This document shows positions 37,572-46,124 of a DNA stretch of 59,272 nt, one piece after another. Where the stretch lies: positions 1-59,272 of the forward strand of contig CAZIOT010000020.1 in the NCBI GenBank assembly GCA_964540965.1. The letters are read 5' to 3'. The translations under genes were made by a program, and so were the position numbers. The number at the start of each line of letters is the position of its first letter. Position 1 is the first letter of the stretch. This DNA is from JADYZU01 sp964540965 (lineage in GTDB: Bacteria > Pseudomonadota > Alphaproteobacteria > Rhodobacterales > Rhodobacteraceae). The notes below the pieces were generated by a model. That model was not told the origin of the DNA, ran no database searches, and saw nothing but the letters and a program-made list of their open reading frames with translations.

Positions 37572-38426
37572 TCAGCGGTCGCGGACCGGGTTCGACAGCA
37601 GGCCGACGCTCTCGATCTCGACCTCGACGGTATCGCCGTGCTTCATCCACAGGGGCGGCTTGCGCGCCAGCCCGACGCCCGAAGGCGTGCCGGTCACGAT
37701 CACGTCGCCCGGTTTCAGCGTCATGAAGCTCGACAGGATCGCCACCAGCTTCGCCACCGGAAAGACCATGTCGGAAATCGACGCATCCTGCACCACTTGC
37801 CCGTTCAGCCGGGTCTGCAGGCGCAGCCCCTCGCACCCCGGGGGCAGTTCGTCGGCGGTGACGAAATCGGGGCCGAAGGCGCCGGTGTCGTCAAAATTCT
37901 TGCCCGGCGTCCATTGCGGCGACTTGAACTGATAGTCGCGGATCGAGCCGTCGTTGAACACCGAATAGCCGGCGATGTAATCCAGCGCCTCGGCCTCGGG
38001 CACGTCGCGGGCGGCCTTGCCGATCACGGCGGCAAGCTCGCCTTCATAATCCAGTTGCTCGGAAAAGGCGGGGCGCAGGATCGGCGCGCCATGGGCGATC
38101 AGGCTCGAGTTGAAGCGGCCAAAGACCGTCGGATAATCCGGCTGCTTGAAACCGCTTTCGGCCGAGTGATCCTTGTAGTTCAGGCCGATGCAGACGATCT
38201 TTTCCGGGTCGGACAGCGGCGGCAGCAGGGTCACGGCACCCAGATCGACCGCCGGCGCTGACGCCAGCGCCTGACCGGCGCGGGACAGGGCATCGCCACC
38301 CGACCGGATCAGCGATTGCAGCGTGCCGGGAAAACCGGCGTCACCTTCGGCCAGACCGCGCCACCCGCCATCGGTCTTGAGGGCCAGGCCGGGCCGACCG
38401 GCGATCAGGTAGGACGCGAAGCGCAT
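37572..38426 (-). CDS. fumarylacetoacetate hydrolase family protein
   Basis: A 284-aa FAH-family enzyme, probably hydrolysing an acylpyruvate or a similar ring-cleavage product. Signatures: CIGLNYKDHSAESG (catalytic His87/Glu90), metal ligands Glu128 and Glu130 (LDYEGELA) and Asp159 (NDGSIRDYQ), Lys176 (PGKNFD), and GDVIVTGTPSGVG. First gene of the catabolic operon and divergent from the GntR regulator, which probably controls it. Confidence 0.9.
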   Translation of the reverse strand: MRFASYLIAGRPGLALKTDGGWRGLAEGDAGFPGTLQSLIRSGGDALSRAGQALASAPAVDLGAVTLLPPLSDPEKIVCIGLNYKDHSAESGFKQPDYPTVFGRFNSSLIAHGAPILRPAFSEQLDYEGELAAVIGKAARDVPEAEALDYIAGYSVFNDGSIRDYQFKSPQWTPGKNFDDTGAFGPDFVTADELPPGCEGLRLQTRLNGQVVQDASISDMVFPVAKLVAILSSFMTLKPGDVIVTGTPSGVGLARKPPLWMKHGDTVEVEIESVGLLSNPVRDR

Positions 38427-38486
38427 GTCGTTCTCCTTGCAGCTATGACCTCAGCTTAGGAGGCGTTGCATGGCGTCGTCAAGAAA

Positions 38487-38494
38487 AATATATT
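38487..38494. promoter_or_regulatory. candidate GntR operator 1 (AATATATT)
   Basis: A palindromic AATATATT in the 168-base FAH/gntR intergenic region, embedded in AAAATATATTAT (38485-38496). The same 12-mer recurs at 41155-41166 in the other divergent promoter of this cluster. The region is strongly A/T-rich against its surroundings. Confidence 0.5.
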
Positions 38495-38594
38495 ATCCTA
38501 AAACCGATACTTTATCTTGAGAACCATATCGCCATGTGTGGATAAGGTTGGCAACAACGTCTAATGTATTATCGAAGCCGTCAGCAGGTGCCGT

Positions 38595-39287
38595 ATGTCC
38601 AAGCCGGAAAGTGGAAGCCTTACCGCCGAAGCGTTCAACCGCATCCGGTCGGAAATCCTCGCCTGCCGGCTGAAACCGGGGCAGAAGCTGGTGATCGCCG
38701 ACCTGTGCAGCGACCTTGGCTTCAGCCTGGGCGCCGTGCGCGAGGCGCTGTCGCGCCTCACCTCGGAAGGGCTGGTCGAGGCCGAGCCGCGCAAGGGTTT
38801 CCGCGTCGCCCCGATCACCGAGGACGAGTTGCGCGACATCACCCAGGTGCGCGGCACCATCGAAAGCCTGTGTCTGGAAAGCGCGATCCGCAACGGCGAC
38901 GTGAAGTGGGAGGCCAATATCGTGGCCACCCTGTTCGAACTGTCGCGGATCAGCCTGCAGGATCCGTCCGACCCGGCGCGGGTCAGCGAAATCTGGGCCG
39001 ACGCGCACCGCCGCTTTCACGAGGCGCTGGTCGCCGCCTGCGACAGCCGCTGGCTGTTGCGGCTGCGGGAAACCCTGTTCATCCAGTCCGAACGCTATCG
39101 CCGCGTCTCGGTGCCGCTGGCGCGGGCCGGCCGTGACCTGCAGGGCGAACACAAGGCGATTGCCGACGCGGCCATCGCGCGCAACAGCGAGATCGCCTGC
39201 GCCGCCCTGCGCGACCATCTGCAAAAGACGACCCGCATCCTGATCGCCTCCGAAGTCGTCAAGGCGCACGAGGCAGAGGCGGTCTGA
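38595..39287 (+). CDS. GntR-family (FadR/FCD-type) regulator
   Basis: A 230-aa regulator: N-terminal winged helix (about 8-72; RIRSEILACRLKPGQKLVIADLCSDLGFSLGAVREALSRLTSEGLV) and an all-helical FCD effector domain whose conserved acidic and His residues (E, D..HRRFHEAL, H near EHKAIADA) usually hold a metal for carboxylate-ligand binding. It is divergent from the FAH operon and converges with the TfdB-type hydroxylase gene; likely repressor of the aromatic cluster, with a pathway acid as inducer (inference). Confidence 0.9.
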   Translation: MSKPESGSLTAEAFNRIRSEILACRLKPGQKLVIADLCSDLGFSLGAVREALSRLTSEGLVEAEPRKGFRVAPITEDELRDITQVRGTIESLCLESAIRNGDVKWEANIVATLFELSRISLQDPSDPARVSEIWADAHRRFHEALVAACDSRWLLRLRETLFIQSERYRRVSVPLARAGRDLQGEHKAIADAAIARNSEIACAALRDHLQKTTRILIASEVVKAHEAEAV

Positions 39288-39307
39288 ACCGCCCCTGCCC
39301 CGCCGGT

Positions 39308-41053
39308 TCAGGCCCGCGCCAGCACCTTTTGCAGCACCGCCGCCAGATCGGCCGTGGCCGTGGCGCTGGCCGTCGGCGCGCGCCAGGCGACGTGATGATC
39401 GGGGCGGACAAGGATGCAGCCATCTTCCTCGATCTCGCTGGCGCGATACCAGTCGGCGTAGATGTCCATCGCATCGCAGCCGGACGGCCCGATGGTCAGC
39501 GCGGCAACCTCGATCCCCAGCGCCTCGGACGCGGCTTTGGCCGCCTGCACCCAACCCTCGCCGCCGATGCCGGTCAAAAGGGTGAACCGTCCCTGCCCGC
39601 ACAGGTCCAGGGTCGAGACGCGGCGGTTGCGGTGTTCCACCCAGACATGCGGCACGCGCGCGCCGGGCCATGTGGTGGGGTGGAAATACAGTTCCGGATC
39701 GCGGGTATAGGCCGGCTCGGGCGTGCCGTCCGGCACGACGGCGGCGGATCCGCGATACCGCTGGCCCAACTCGACACCATGGGTGTTGAATTCGTAATTC
39801 TTGCGCTGGATGGCGTCATACAGCCTGCGCCGCCGTTCCTTGCCCTCGGGCGTGGCGTCCTTGCGGGCGGCGATCCGTTCATTGGCGTCCCCCTCGCCGC
39901 CGATCAGGCCCACCGCCTCGAAGATCGGCGGATAATCCTCGATGCTGCGGTTGGCGCGGGTGACGATCTGCTTGCCGACCGGCTGGCGTTCGGTCGAATA
40001 GGTGTCAAGCAGCGCCGGCCCCGCCTGCCCCTTCACCACCGCCGCCAGTTTCCAGCACAGGTTGAAGGCGTCCTGAATGCAGGTGTTCGACCCCAGACCG
40101 TTCAGCGGCGGATGCTTGTGCACCGCATCGCCCATGCCAAAGACCCGCCCGACCGAGTAATGCGCCGCATACATGTTGTTCACCGTCCAGACGGCGGTGG
40201 ATTTGACCCGCAGCGGGATGTCGGCATCGCCGATCATCTGGCGCAGGGCGGTCTCGGCCTCGGCCACGGTGACGCCGGTTTCGGCCTTTTCCAGTTCCAC
40301 GCCCCAGATCGCCTGCCATTCATGCCAGGGCCGGACCATGCGCAGCACGCCGGCACCGATGCCGCCGATGTTCGATCCGGGTTGCAGCACCCAGTAGAGA
40401 ACGCTGGGACGGTGCGTCACATAGGATGACAGATCGGCCTCGAAAATCACGTTGGTCGAGGCGGAAAGGGCGGTCCTGCCCTCCATCGGCAGGGCAATGG
40501 ATTCGGCCACCGCGCTGCGGGCACCATCGGCGCCGATCAGGTATTTCGCACGGACGGTAAAGGTTTCGCCGTTCAGCCGGTCGCGGATCGTGGCGGTGAC
40601 GCCATCGTCATCCTGCACCAGCGACACGAATTCCGCGTTCATCCGCACCTTGGTGCCGCGCTTGGATGCCGCCTTGAACAGGATCGGCTCCATATAGGTC
40701 TGCGGGATGTCGCAGATCGCCGTCGGGCTGGCCAGTTCGTAATCGGCCTTGCGCAGGGGATGGTTGCCCCAGGACAGGATGCGGCCGAACTCCTCTCCCG
40801 CCAGGGAATAGCAGAAGACGTTGTTGGCCATCAGGTTCTGCCCCGAGGACACCGAGACCGCCTCCTCCTCGAGCCCGAGATCGCGCAGCACCTCCATCGT
40901 GCGCTGGTTGGTGATATGGGCGCGCGGCGTATCGGCCAGCCAGCCGGCGCGCGACACCATCATGTTGCGGATGCCATAGCTGGACAGAAGCGCCGCCGAG
41001 GCCGAGCCGGACGGGCCGCTGCCCACGATCAGAACATCGGTTTCATAGTGCAT
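39308..41053 (-). CDS. TfdB-type FAD-dependent phenol hydroxylase
   Basis: A 581-aa flavoprotein monooxygenase of the 2,4-dichlorophenol 6-monooxygenase/phenol hydroxylase group, converting a phenol to a catechol. FAD motifs: VLIVGSGPSGSASAALL, YLIGADGARSAVAE and FGMGDAVHKHPPLNGLGSNTCIQDAFNLCWKL. The C-terminal thioredoxin-like domain ends with VRPDHHVAWR. The start ATG 41053 follows GGAGGAGTCC on the minus strand. It is divergent from the ABC importer operon. A second, MhpA-type hydroxylase is 3 kb away, so the pathway may hydroxylate its substrate twice. Confidence 0.93.
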   Translation of the reverse strand: MHYETDVLIVGSGPSGSASAALLSSYGIRNMMVSRAGWLADTPRAHITNQRTMEVLRDLGLEEEAVSVSSGQNLMANNVFCYSLAGEEFGRILSWGNHPLRKADYELASPTAICDIPQTYMEPILFKAASKRGTKVRMNAEFVSLVQDDDGVTATIRDRLNGETFTVRAKYLIGADGARSAVAESIALPMEGRTALSASTNVIFEADLSSYVTHRPSVLYWVLQPGSNIGGIGAGVLRMVRPWHEWQAIWGVELEKAETGVTVAEAETALRQMIGDADIPLRVKSTAVWTVNNMYAAHYSVGRVFGMGDAVHKHPPLNGLGSNTCIQDAFNLCWKLAAVVKGQAGPALLDTYSTERQPVGKQIVTRANRSIEDYPPIFEAVGLIGGEGDANERIAARKDATPEGKERRRRLYDAIQRKNYEFNTHGVELGQRYRGSAAVVPDGTPEPAYTRDPELYFHPTTWPGARVPHVWVEHRNRRVSTLDLCGQGRFTLLTGIGGEGWVQAAKAASEALGIEVAALTIGPSGCDAMDIYADWYRASEIEEDGCILVRPDHHVAWRAPTASATATADLAAVLQKVLARA

Positions 41054-41083
41054 GGACTGGACTCCTCCCAGAGCGTCACCGGC

Positions 41084-41096
41084 AATATAGTATATT
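41084..41096. promoter_or_regulatory. candidate GntR operator 2 (AATATA-G-TATATT)
   Basis: A perfect 13-base palindrome AATATAGTATATT 30 bases upstream of the TfdB-type hydroxylase start, within its probable promoter. It shares the AATATA/TATATT core with sites at 38487 and 41157. Confidence 0.5.
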
Positions 41097-41156
41097 TTTT
41101 AGTAGATCATGCATTATGTGTCCTGTCCAGCCCCACAAAATGCATTACTTCCAGAA

Positions 41157-41164
41157 AATATATT
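41157..41164. promoter_or_regulatory. candidate GntR operator 3 (AATATATT)
   Basis: AATATATT inside AAAATATATTAT (41155-41166), identical to the 12-mer at 38485-38496, 90 bases upstream of the ABC substrate-binding protein gene. A direct repeat ATGCATTA lies beside it at 41109-41116 and 41140-41147. Confidence 0.5.
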
Positions 41165-41254
41165 ATTATTGACATCATGGGTTCTGCATGGGCAGACTTG
41201 GGGGCGCGACAGCGGGGCCAGCCCGCTGCCCCAGACCAGGGAGGGAGACCAACA

Positions 41255-42529
41255 ATGCTGACCAGACGCAGCTTCATCAGATCGACCGGGGCCACCGGCC
41301 TGATTCTCGGGACTTCGGGCCTTGCCGCGCCGGCACTGGCGCAGGGCGCGAAGATCAAGATCGGCTATGTCTCGCCCCAGACCGGGCCGCTGGCGAGCTT
41401 TGCGGAAAGCGACGCCTTCAACATCGAAACTTTCCTTGCCAGCGAGGCCGGGGCGAATTTCGAGGTCATCGTCAAGGACAGCCAGTCGAACCCGAACCGC
41501 GCCGCCGAAGTCGCCTCGGAACTGATCCTGCAGGACGAAGTGACGATGATGGTCGTCGCCTCGACCCCGGAAACCACCAACCCGGTGGCCACCGTCTGCG
41601 AAAGCGAAGGGATTCCCGTGGTTTCGACCATGGCACCCTGGCAGCCGTGGTTCATCGGCCAGCAGGGCAACGCCACCGACCCGACATCGTGGCAGCCCTT
41701 CAACTATGCCTTCCACTATTTCTGGGGGCTTGAGGACGTGATCGCCGTCTTCACCAACATGTGGAACCAGCTTGAGACCAACAAGCAGGTCGGCGGGCTG
41801 TTCCCCAACGATGCCGACGGCAACGCCTGGGGCGATCCGGCCAACGGCGTGCCGCCCGGTTTCCTTGCCGCGGGCTATACCACGACCGACCCGGGCCGCT
41901 ACCAGAACCTGACCGACGATTTCAGCGCGCAGATCAACGCCTTCAAGGCCGCGAACTGCGAGATCGTGACCGGCGTGGTGATCCCGCCCGACTTCACCAC
42001 CTTCCGCAACCAGTCGCTGCAGCAGGGTTTCCGGCCCAAGATCATCTCGGTCGGCAAGGCGATCCTTTATCCCTCGAATGTCGAGGTGCTGGGCGAATCT
42101 GCGCACAACCTGTCGAACGAGGTGTGGTGGACCCCGTCGCACCCGTTCAGCTCCTCGCTCAGCGGCAAGTCCTCGGCCGAGCTGGCCGCGGATTTCAGCG
42201 CCTATTCGGGCCGGCCGTGGACGCAGCCGATCGGCTTTATCCATTCGCTGTTCGAGGTCGCGGCCGATGTGATGAAGCGCGTCGACGATACCTCTGACAC
42301 CGAGGCCGTCGCGACGGCGCTGGCGGAAACGCAGCTGGATACCGTTGTCGGGCGCGTGGCGTTCGACGGCGCGGGCGTGCCGGAATTTGCGGCGACGAAC
42401 GTCTGCAAGACACCGCTGGTCGGCGGCCAGTGGCGGCGGAAAGGGGACGGCAGCTTTGATCTTGTCGTCGTCGACAACAAGACGGCACCGTCGATCCCGA
42501 CGCAGGGCGTACTGGAAGCCCTGGCCTGA
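41255..42529 (+). CDS. ABC-transporter substrate-binding protein (LivK-type, Tat signal)
   Basis: A 424-aa periplasmic binding protein of the type I branched-chain amino-acid/aromatic family. The N-terminus has a twin-arginine signal (TRRSFIRSTGATGLILG...ALAQGA), so it is probably exported folded. The mature part starts KIKIGYVSPQTGPLASF, typical of this family. The start ATG follows GGGAGGGAG. It leads a five-gene importer operon next to phenol-degrading genes, so the ligand is more likely an aromatic acid or phenol than an amino acid (inference). Confidence 0.92.
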   Translation: MLTRRSFIRSTGATGLILGTSGLAAPALAQGAKIKIGYVSPQTGPLASFAESDAFNIETFLASEAGANFEVIVKDSQSNPNRAAEVASELILQDEVTMMVVASTPETTNPVATVCESEGIPVVSTMAPWQPWFIGQQGNATDPTSWQPFNYAFHYFWGLEDVIAVFTNMWNQLETNKQVGGLFPNDADGNAWGDPANGVPPGFLAAGYTTTDPGRYQNLTDDFSAQINAFKAANCEIVTGVVIPPDFTTFRNQSLQQGFRPKIISVGKAILYPSNVEVLGESAHNLSNEVWWTPSHPFSSSLSGKSSAELAADFSAYSGRPWTQPIGFIHSLFEVAADVMKRVDDTSDTEAVATALAETQLDTVVGRVAFDGAGVPEFAATNVCKTPLVGGQWRRKGDGSFDLVVVDNKTAPSIPTQGVLEALA

Positions 42530-42596
42530 GGCCCCCCGGTGCCGGTCGGCCGCAGCCGGCTGGCACCCTCCCCCCCTTACCTTCGCGAGTGAACCC

Positions 42597-43316
42597 ATGC
42601 CGATCCTGACGCTGGATCGCGTGTCGAAAAGTTTCGGCGCGCTGAAGGTCACTGACGACGTTTCCCTTGCCGTAAGCGCGGGCGAGGCGCTTGGCGTCAT
42701 CGGCCCGAACGGTGCCGGAAAATCGACTTTGTTCAACCTGATCACCGGCAATCTTCGCCCCGATGCCGGCACGGTGACGCTGATGGACCGCGACGTGACC
42801 CGCGTCTCGCCCATGGAACGCTGCATGATGGGTGTGGGGCGGTCGTTCCAGATCCCGCAGCCGTTCGGCAACCTGACGGTGCTGGAAAACCTGATCGTCG
42901 CCGCCGCGCATGGCCGCGGACTGCCCGAACGCGCGGTGACCGATGATTGCGTCCGCATCCTGGAACAGACCGAACTTCTGGACCGCGCCAACCAGACGGC
43001 GGGCAGCCTCAGCCTTTTGGGGCGCAAGCGGCTGGAACTGGCGCGGGCGATGGCGACCGGGCCGAAACTGCTGCTTCTGGACGAAATTGCCGGCGGCCTG
43101 ACCGAGGGCGAATGCGCGGCGCTGGTCGGCACCATCCGTGCGCTGCATGCCACCGGCGTCACCATCGTCTGGATCGAACATGTCCTGCACGCCCTGACCT
43201 CGGTCGTGGACCGGATTCTGGTGCTGGATTTCGGCCGCGTCATTGCCGAAGGCCCGGTCGATACCGTGATGGCCCTGCGCGAGGTCAAGGAAATCTATCT
43301 GGGGATCGAGGTATGA
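42597..43316 (+). CDS. livG: ABC-transporter ATPase (LivG-type)
   Basis: A 239-aa nucleotide-binding subunit. Walker A GPNGAGKST (about 36-44), Q-loop IPQPFGNLTVLENL, signature region in the variant form LSLLGRKRLELARAMA, Walker B LLLLDEIAGGL, and H-loop WIEHVLHAL. The non-LSGGQ signature is common in LivG proteins. I chose ATG 42597; the longer frame overlaps the substrate-binding gene. Its stop overlaps the livF start (ATGA). Confidence 0.92.
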   Translation: MPILTLDRVSKSFGALKVTDDVSLAVSAGEALGVIGPNGAGKSTLFNLITGNLRPDAGTVTLMDRDVTRVSPMERCMMGVGRSFQIPQPFGNLTVLENLIVAAAHGRGLPERAVTDDCVRILEQTELLDRANQTAGSLSLLGRKRLELARAMATGPKLLLLDEIAGGLTEGECAALVGTIRALHATGVTIVWIEHVLHALTSVVDRILVLDFGRVIAEGPVDTVMALREVKEIYLGIEV

Positions 43317-44020
43317 GCCTGCTGCAGACCCGCGGCCTGACCGCCCGCTATGGCGACTTTCAGGCGCTGTTCGGGGTGGATATCGATCTGGCCGCCGGCG
43401 AATGCGTCGCCATCATCGGCGCAAACGGCGCGGGCAAGACCACGCTGATGCGCTCCATCTCGGGCGTGCTGACCAATGCGCCGGATCAGGTGGTGTTCGA
43501 CGGCGCGGCCATCGGTGCCCTGTCGGCCGATCAGGTCATGGCCCGCGGCATCGTCATGGTCCCCGAGGGGCGCCGCCTGTTCCCCTCGCTCAGCGTCGAG
43601 GAAAACCTGCTGATCGGCGCGCATGGCCGCAAGGTGGCGGGGCCGTGGGCGCTGGATGCGGTCTATGACCTGTTCCCGATCCTGCGCGAACGCCGCCACA
43701 ACCCCGGCACCGCGCTGTCGGGCGGCCAGCAGCAGATGGTCGCCATCGGCCGCGCGCTGATGAGCAATCCGCGCGTGATCCTGTGCGACGAGCTTAGCCT
43801 TGGCCTTGCCCCGGTGGTCATCCGCGACATCTATGCCGCCCTGCCCCGCATCCGCGAAGGCGGTGCCAGCGTCATCATCGTCGAACAGGACATCGGTCAG
43901 GCGCTCAAGGTCGCCGACAGGGTCTATTGCATGATGGAGGGTCGCGTCACCCTGTCGGGCCGCCCGTCCGACCTGTCGCGCGACGCCATCCACGACGCCT
44001 ATTTCGGAGTATCGGCATGA
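43313..44020 (+). CDS. livF: ABC-transporter ATPase (LivF-type)
   Basis: A 235-aa second nucleotide-binding subunit, pairing with the LivG-type protein. Walker A GANGAGKTT, signature LSGGQQQMVAIGRALM, Walker B VILCDELSLGLAP, H-loop VEQDIGQAL. The LivF hallmark MVPEGRRLFPSLSVEENL is present. ATGA overlaps on both sides (with livG and livH) indicate coupled translation. Confidence 0.93.
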   Translation: MSLLQTRGLTARYGDFQALFGVDIDLAAGECVAIIGANGAGKTTLMRSISGVLTNAPDQVVFDGAAIGALSADQVMARGIVMVPEGRRLFPSLSVEENLLIGAHGRKVAGPWALDAVYDLFPILRERRHNPGTALSGGQQQMVAIGRALMSNPRVILCDELSLGLAPVVIRDIYAALPRIREGGASVIIVEQDIGQALKVADRVYCMMEGRVTLSGRPSDLSRDAIHDAYFGVSA

Positions 44021-44877
44021 GCCTTGATACCATCGTGCAGGGTATCCTGCTGGGCGGGCTTTACACCCTGTTCGCCGCGGGTCTCAGCCTTGTGTTCGGC
44101 ATCATGCGGCTGGTCAATCTGGCGCATGGCGACCTGATCGTGCTGGCGGCCTATGTGGTGCTGCTGCTGGTCGGCAGCCTGGGGCTGAACCCGTTTGTTG
44201 CCGCCCTCATCGCCGCGCCGGTGATGTTCGCAATCGGCTGGGCGCTGCAACGGCTGGTGCTGAACCGCGTCCTTGGCCCTGACATCCTGCCGCCGCTTCT
44301 GGTGACATTCGGCCTGTCGATCGCGGTGCAGAACGGCCTTCTGATGGGATTTTCGGCCGACAGCCAGCGCATTGCGGCGGGCGCGCTGGAAACGCAGTCG
44401 ATCACGCTTGGCTCGGTGACGCTGGGCATAATGCCGCTTCTGACCTTTGCCTCGGCCATCGCGGTGATCCTCGCGCTGAACTGGATCTTCTACCGCACCG
44501 CCCTGGGCCGCGCCTTTCGCGCCACAAGCGACGATCCGGTCACGGCCAGCCTGATGGGCATCCGCCCCAAGGCGATCTTCGCGCAGGCGACCGGCCTTGC
44601 GCTGGTCATCGTCACCATCGCAGCACTTTACCTGGGGATGCGGGCGAATTTCGACCCGACCATCGGCCCGGCGCGCCTGATCTATGCCTTCGAGGCGGTG
44701 ATCATCGGCGGCCTTGGCAGCCTGTGGGGCACCCTTGTCGGCGGAATCATCATCGGCGTCGCGCAGACGCTGGGCGCGTCGATCAATCCCGAATGGCAGA
44801 TCCTGTCGGGCCACATCGCCTTTCTTGCCGTGCTGATGATCCGTCCGCGCGGCCTTTTCCCAAGGGCCTTCGACTGA
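44017..44877 (+). CDS. livH: ABC-transporter permease (LivH-type)
   Basis: A 286-aa inner-membrane permease with about eight helices. LivH signatures: QGILLGGLYTLFAAGLSLVFGIMRLVNLAHGD near the start and FEAVIIGGLGSLWGTLVGGIIIGV near the end. It starts within the livF stop and its own stop overlaps the livM start (TGATG). Confidence 0.93.
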   Translation: MSLDTIVQGILLGGLYTLFAAGLSLVFGIMRLVNLAHGDLIVLAAYVVLLLVGSLGLNPFVAALIAAPVMFAIGWALQRLVLNRVLGPDILPPLLVTFGLSIAVQNGLLMGFSADSQRIAAGALETQSITLGSVTLGIMPLLTFASAIAVILALNWIFYRTALGRAFRATSDDPVTASLMGIRPKAIFAQATGLALVIVTIAALYLGMRANFDPTIGPARLIYAFEAVIIGGLGSLWGTLVGGIIIGVAQTLGASINPEWQILSGHIAFLAVLMIRPRGLFPRAFD

Positions 44878-45935
44878 TGCAGAGCCACCTTGTCACCACC
44901 CGCACCCGCGCCTCGGGCATCGCCGCGGTGCTTGCCCTCCTGCTGGTCCTTGCCGGGATCGCCCTGCCGGCGGTGGCCGACCGCGGGCTGATCCAGGATC
45001 TGTTCTTCATCCTGACCATGCTGACCCTTGCGCAATACTGGAACCTGCTGGCCGGCTATGGCGGGCTGGTCAGCGTCGGCCAGCAGGCCTTTGTCGGGCT
45101 TGGCGCCTATGGCCTGTTCGGGGCCGCCATCGCCTGGGAACTGGATCCGGTTCTGGCGATCCCCCTGGGCGGGCTATTCGCCCTTCTCGTCGCCATTCCG
45201 ACCGCCTTTTTCGCCTTTCGCCTGAATGGTGCCTATTTCGCCATCGGCACCTGGGTGGTGGCCGAGGTTGTCCGCCTTCTGATCGCCCAGTGGAAGATCG
45301 TCGGCGGCGGCACCGGCACCTCCCTGCCCCGCGCGGTGCAGACCGACATGACCGGCACGGCGATGATCGAGGCGCTGTTCGACATCCGCACCGCCGCGGC
45401 GCAGGACGTGCTGGCCTATTGGCTGGCCCTTGTGCTGGCGGTCGTGACCATCGGCGGCATCTATCTGCTGCTGCGGTCCAAGGCCGGCCTCGCGCTCGCC
45501 GCCGTGCGGGACAATGCCGAGGCGGCGCGTTCCGTCGGCGTCAACGCCCAGCGGATGAAATGGATCGTCTACCTTGCCGCGGCCTTTGGCACCGGGCTGA
45601 CCGGCGCGCTGATCTATCTGCAAAAGGGCCGCATCAGCCCCGATGCCGCCTTCAGCGTGACCGACTGGACGGCCTATGTCATCTTCATCGTGGTCATCGG
45701 CGGCATCGGCACGATCGAGGGCCCGATCATCGGCATCCTGGTCTTCTTCGCCCTGCAGACCCTGTTTGCCGACTACGGCTCGACCTACCTTCTCGCGCTT
45801 GGCCTGATCAGCATCCTCGTGATGCTGTTCGCCCCCCGCGGCATCTGGGGGGCCGTGTCGGACCGGCTGGGGCTGCAGTTCTTTCCGATCCGGAGACGCC
45901 TGGCGAAGGGGCCGGGGAAAGTGACGAGCGGCTGA
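44877..45935 (+). CDS. livM: ABC-transporter permease (LivM-type)
   Basis: A 352-aa inner-membrane permease with eight to ten helices. LivM signatures: QYWNLLAGYGGLVSVGQQAFVGLGAY, RLNGAYFAIGTWVVAEVVRL, LRSKAGLALAAVRDNAEAARSVGVN (the cytoplasmic EAA-like loop that contacts the ATPases) and GGIGTIEGPIIGILVFFALQ. Last gene of the importer operon; a hairpin follows the stop. Confidence 0.93.
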   Translation: MQSHLVTTRTRASGIAAVLALLLVLAGIALPAVADRGLIQDLFFILTMLTLAQYWNLLAGYGGLVSVGQQAFVGLGAYGLFGAAIAWELDPVLAIPLGGLFALLVAIPTAFFAFRLNGAYFAIGTWVVAEVVRLLIAQWKIVGGGTGTSLPRAVQTDMTGTAMIEALFDIRTAAAQDVLAYWLALVLAVVTIGGIYLLLRSKAGLALAAVRDNAEAARSVGVNAQRMKWIVYLAAAFGTGLTGALIYLQKGRISPDAAFSVTDWTAYVIFIVVIGGIGTIEGPIIGILVFFALQTLFADYGSTYLLALGLISILVMLFAPRGIWGAVSDRLGLQFFPIRRRLAKGPGKVTSG

Positions 45936-45941
45936 GAGACT

Positions 45942-45963
45942 GCGCCCCGCCTTGGCGGCGCGC
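45942..45963 (+). terminator. putative terminator of the ABC importer operon
   Basis: Starting 7 bases after the livM stop, CCGCC pairs with GGCGG around a TT loop and GCGC pairs with GCGC further out, with one C-C mismatch. GGTTTG follows, a short T-run. It ends the plus-strand operon before the convergent DJ-1/PfpI gene. Confidence 0.45.
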
Positions 45964-46124
45964 GGTTTGTCGCGATCCGCGGGCTCTGGGTGCCATCGCG
46001 CCGAACCGGCCCGAACCGCGGCCACAGGTCACATCGGTTCTGCGGGGCGACCTTCCCCCGGCTGTTCAGACCCGGTATCCGGTAGATCGGGCCGGCAGCC
46101 ATTTCAGCGGCCTGCCCAGAGGTT

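Noticed and set aside
41114..43288. A 724-codon minus-strand frame opposite the ABC importer genes
   Set aside because: Antisense to recognised genes and without any motif; a GC shadow.
42597..43316. Possible inactivation of the LivG-type ATPase because its signature is not LSGGQ
   Set aside because: LivG proteins of this group commonly have a variant signature; Walker A, Walker B and the H-loop are intact.
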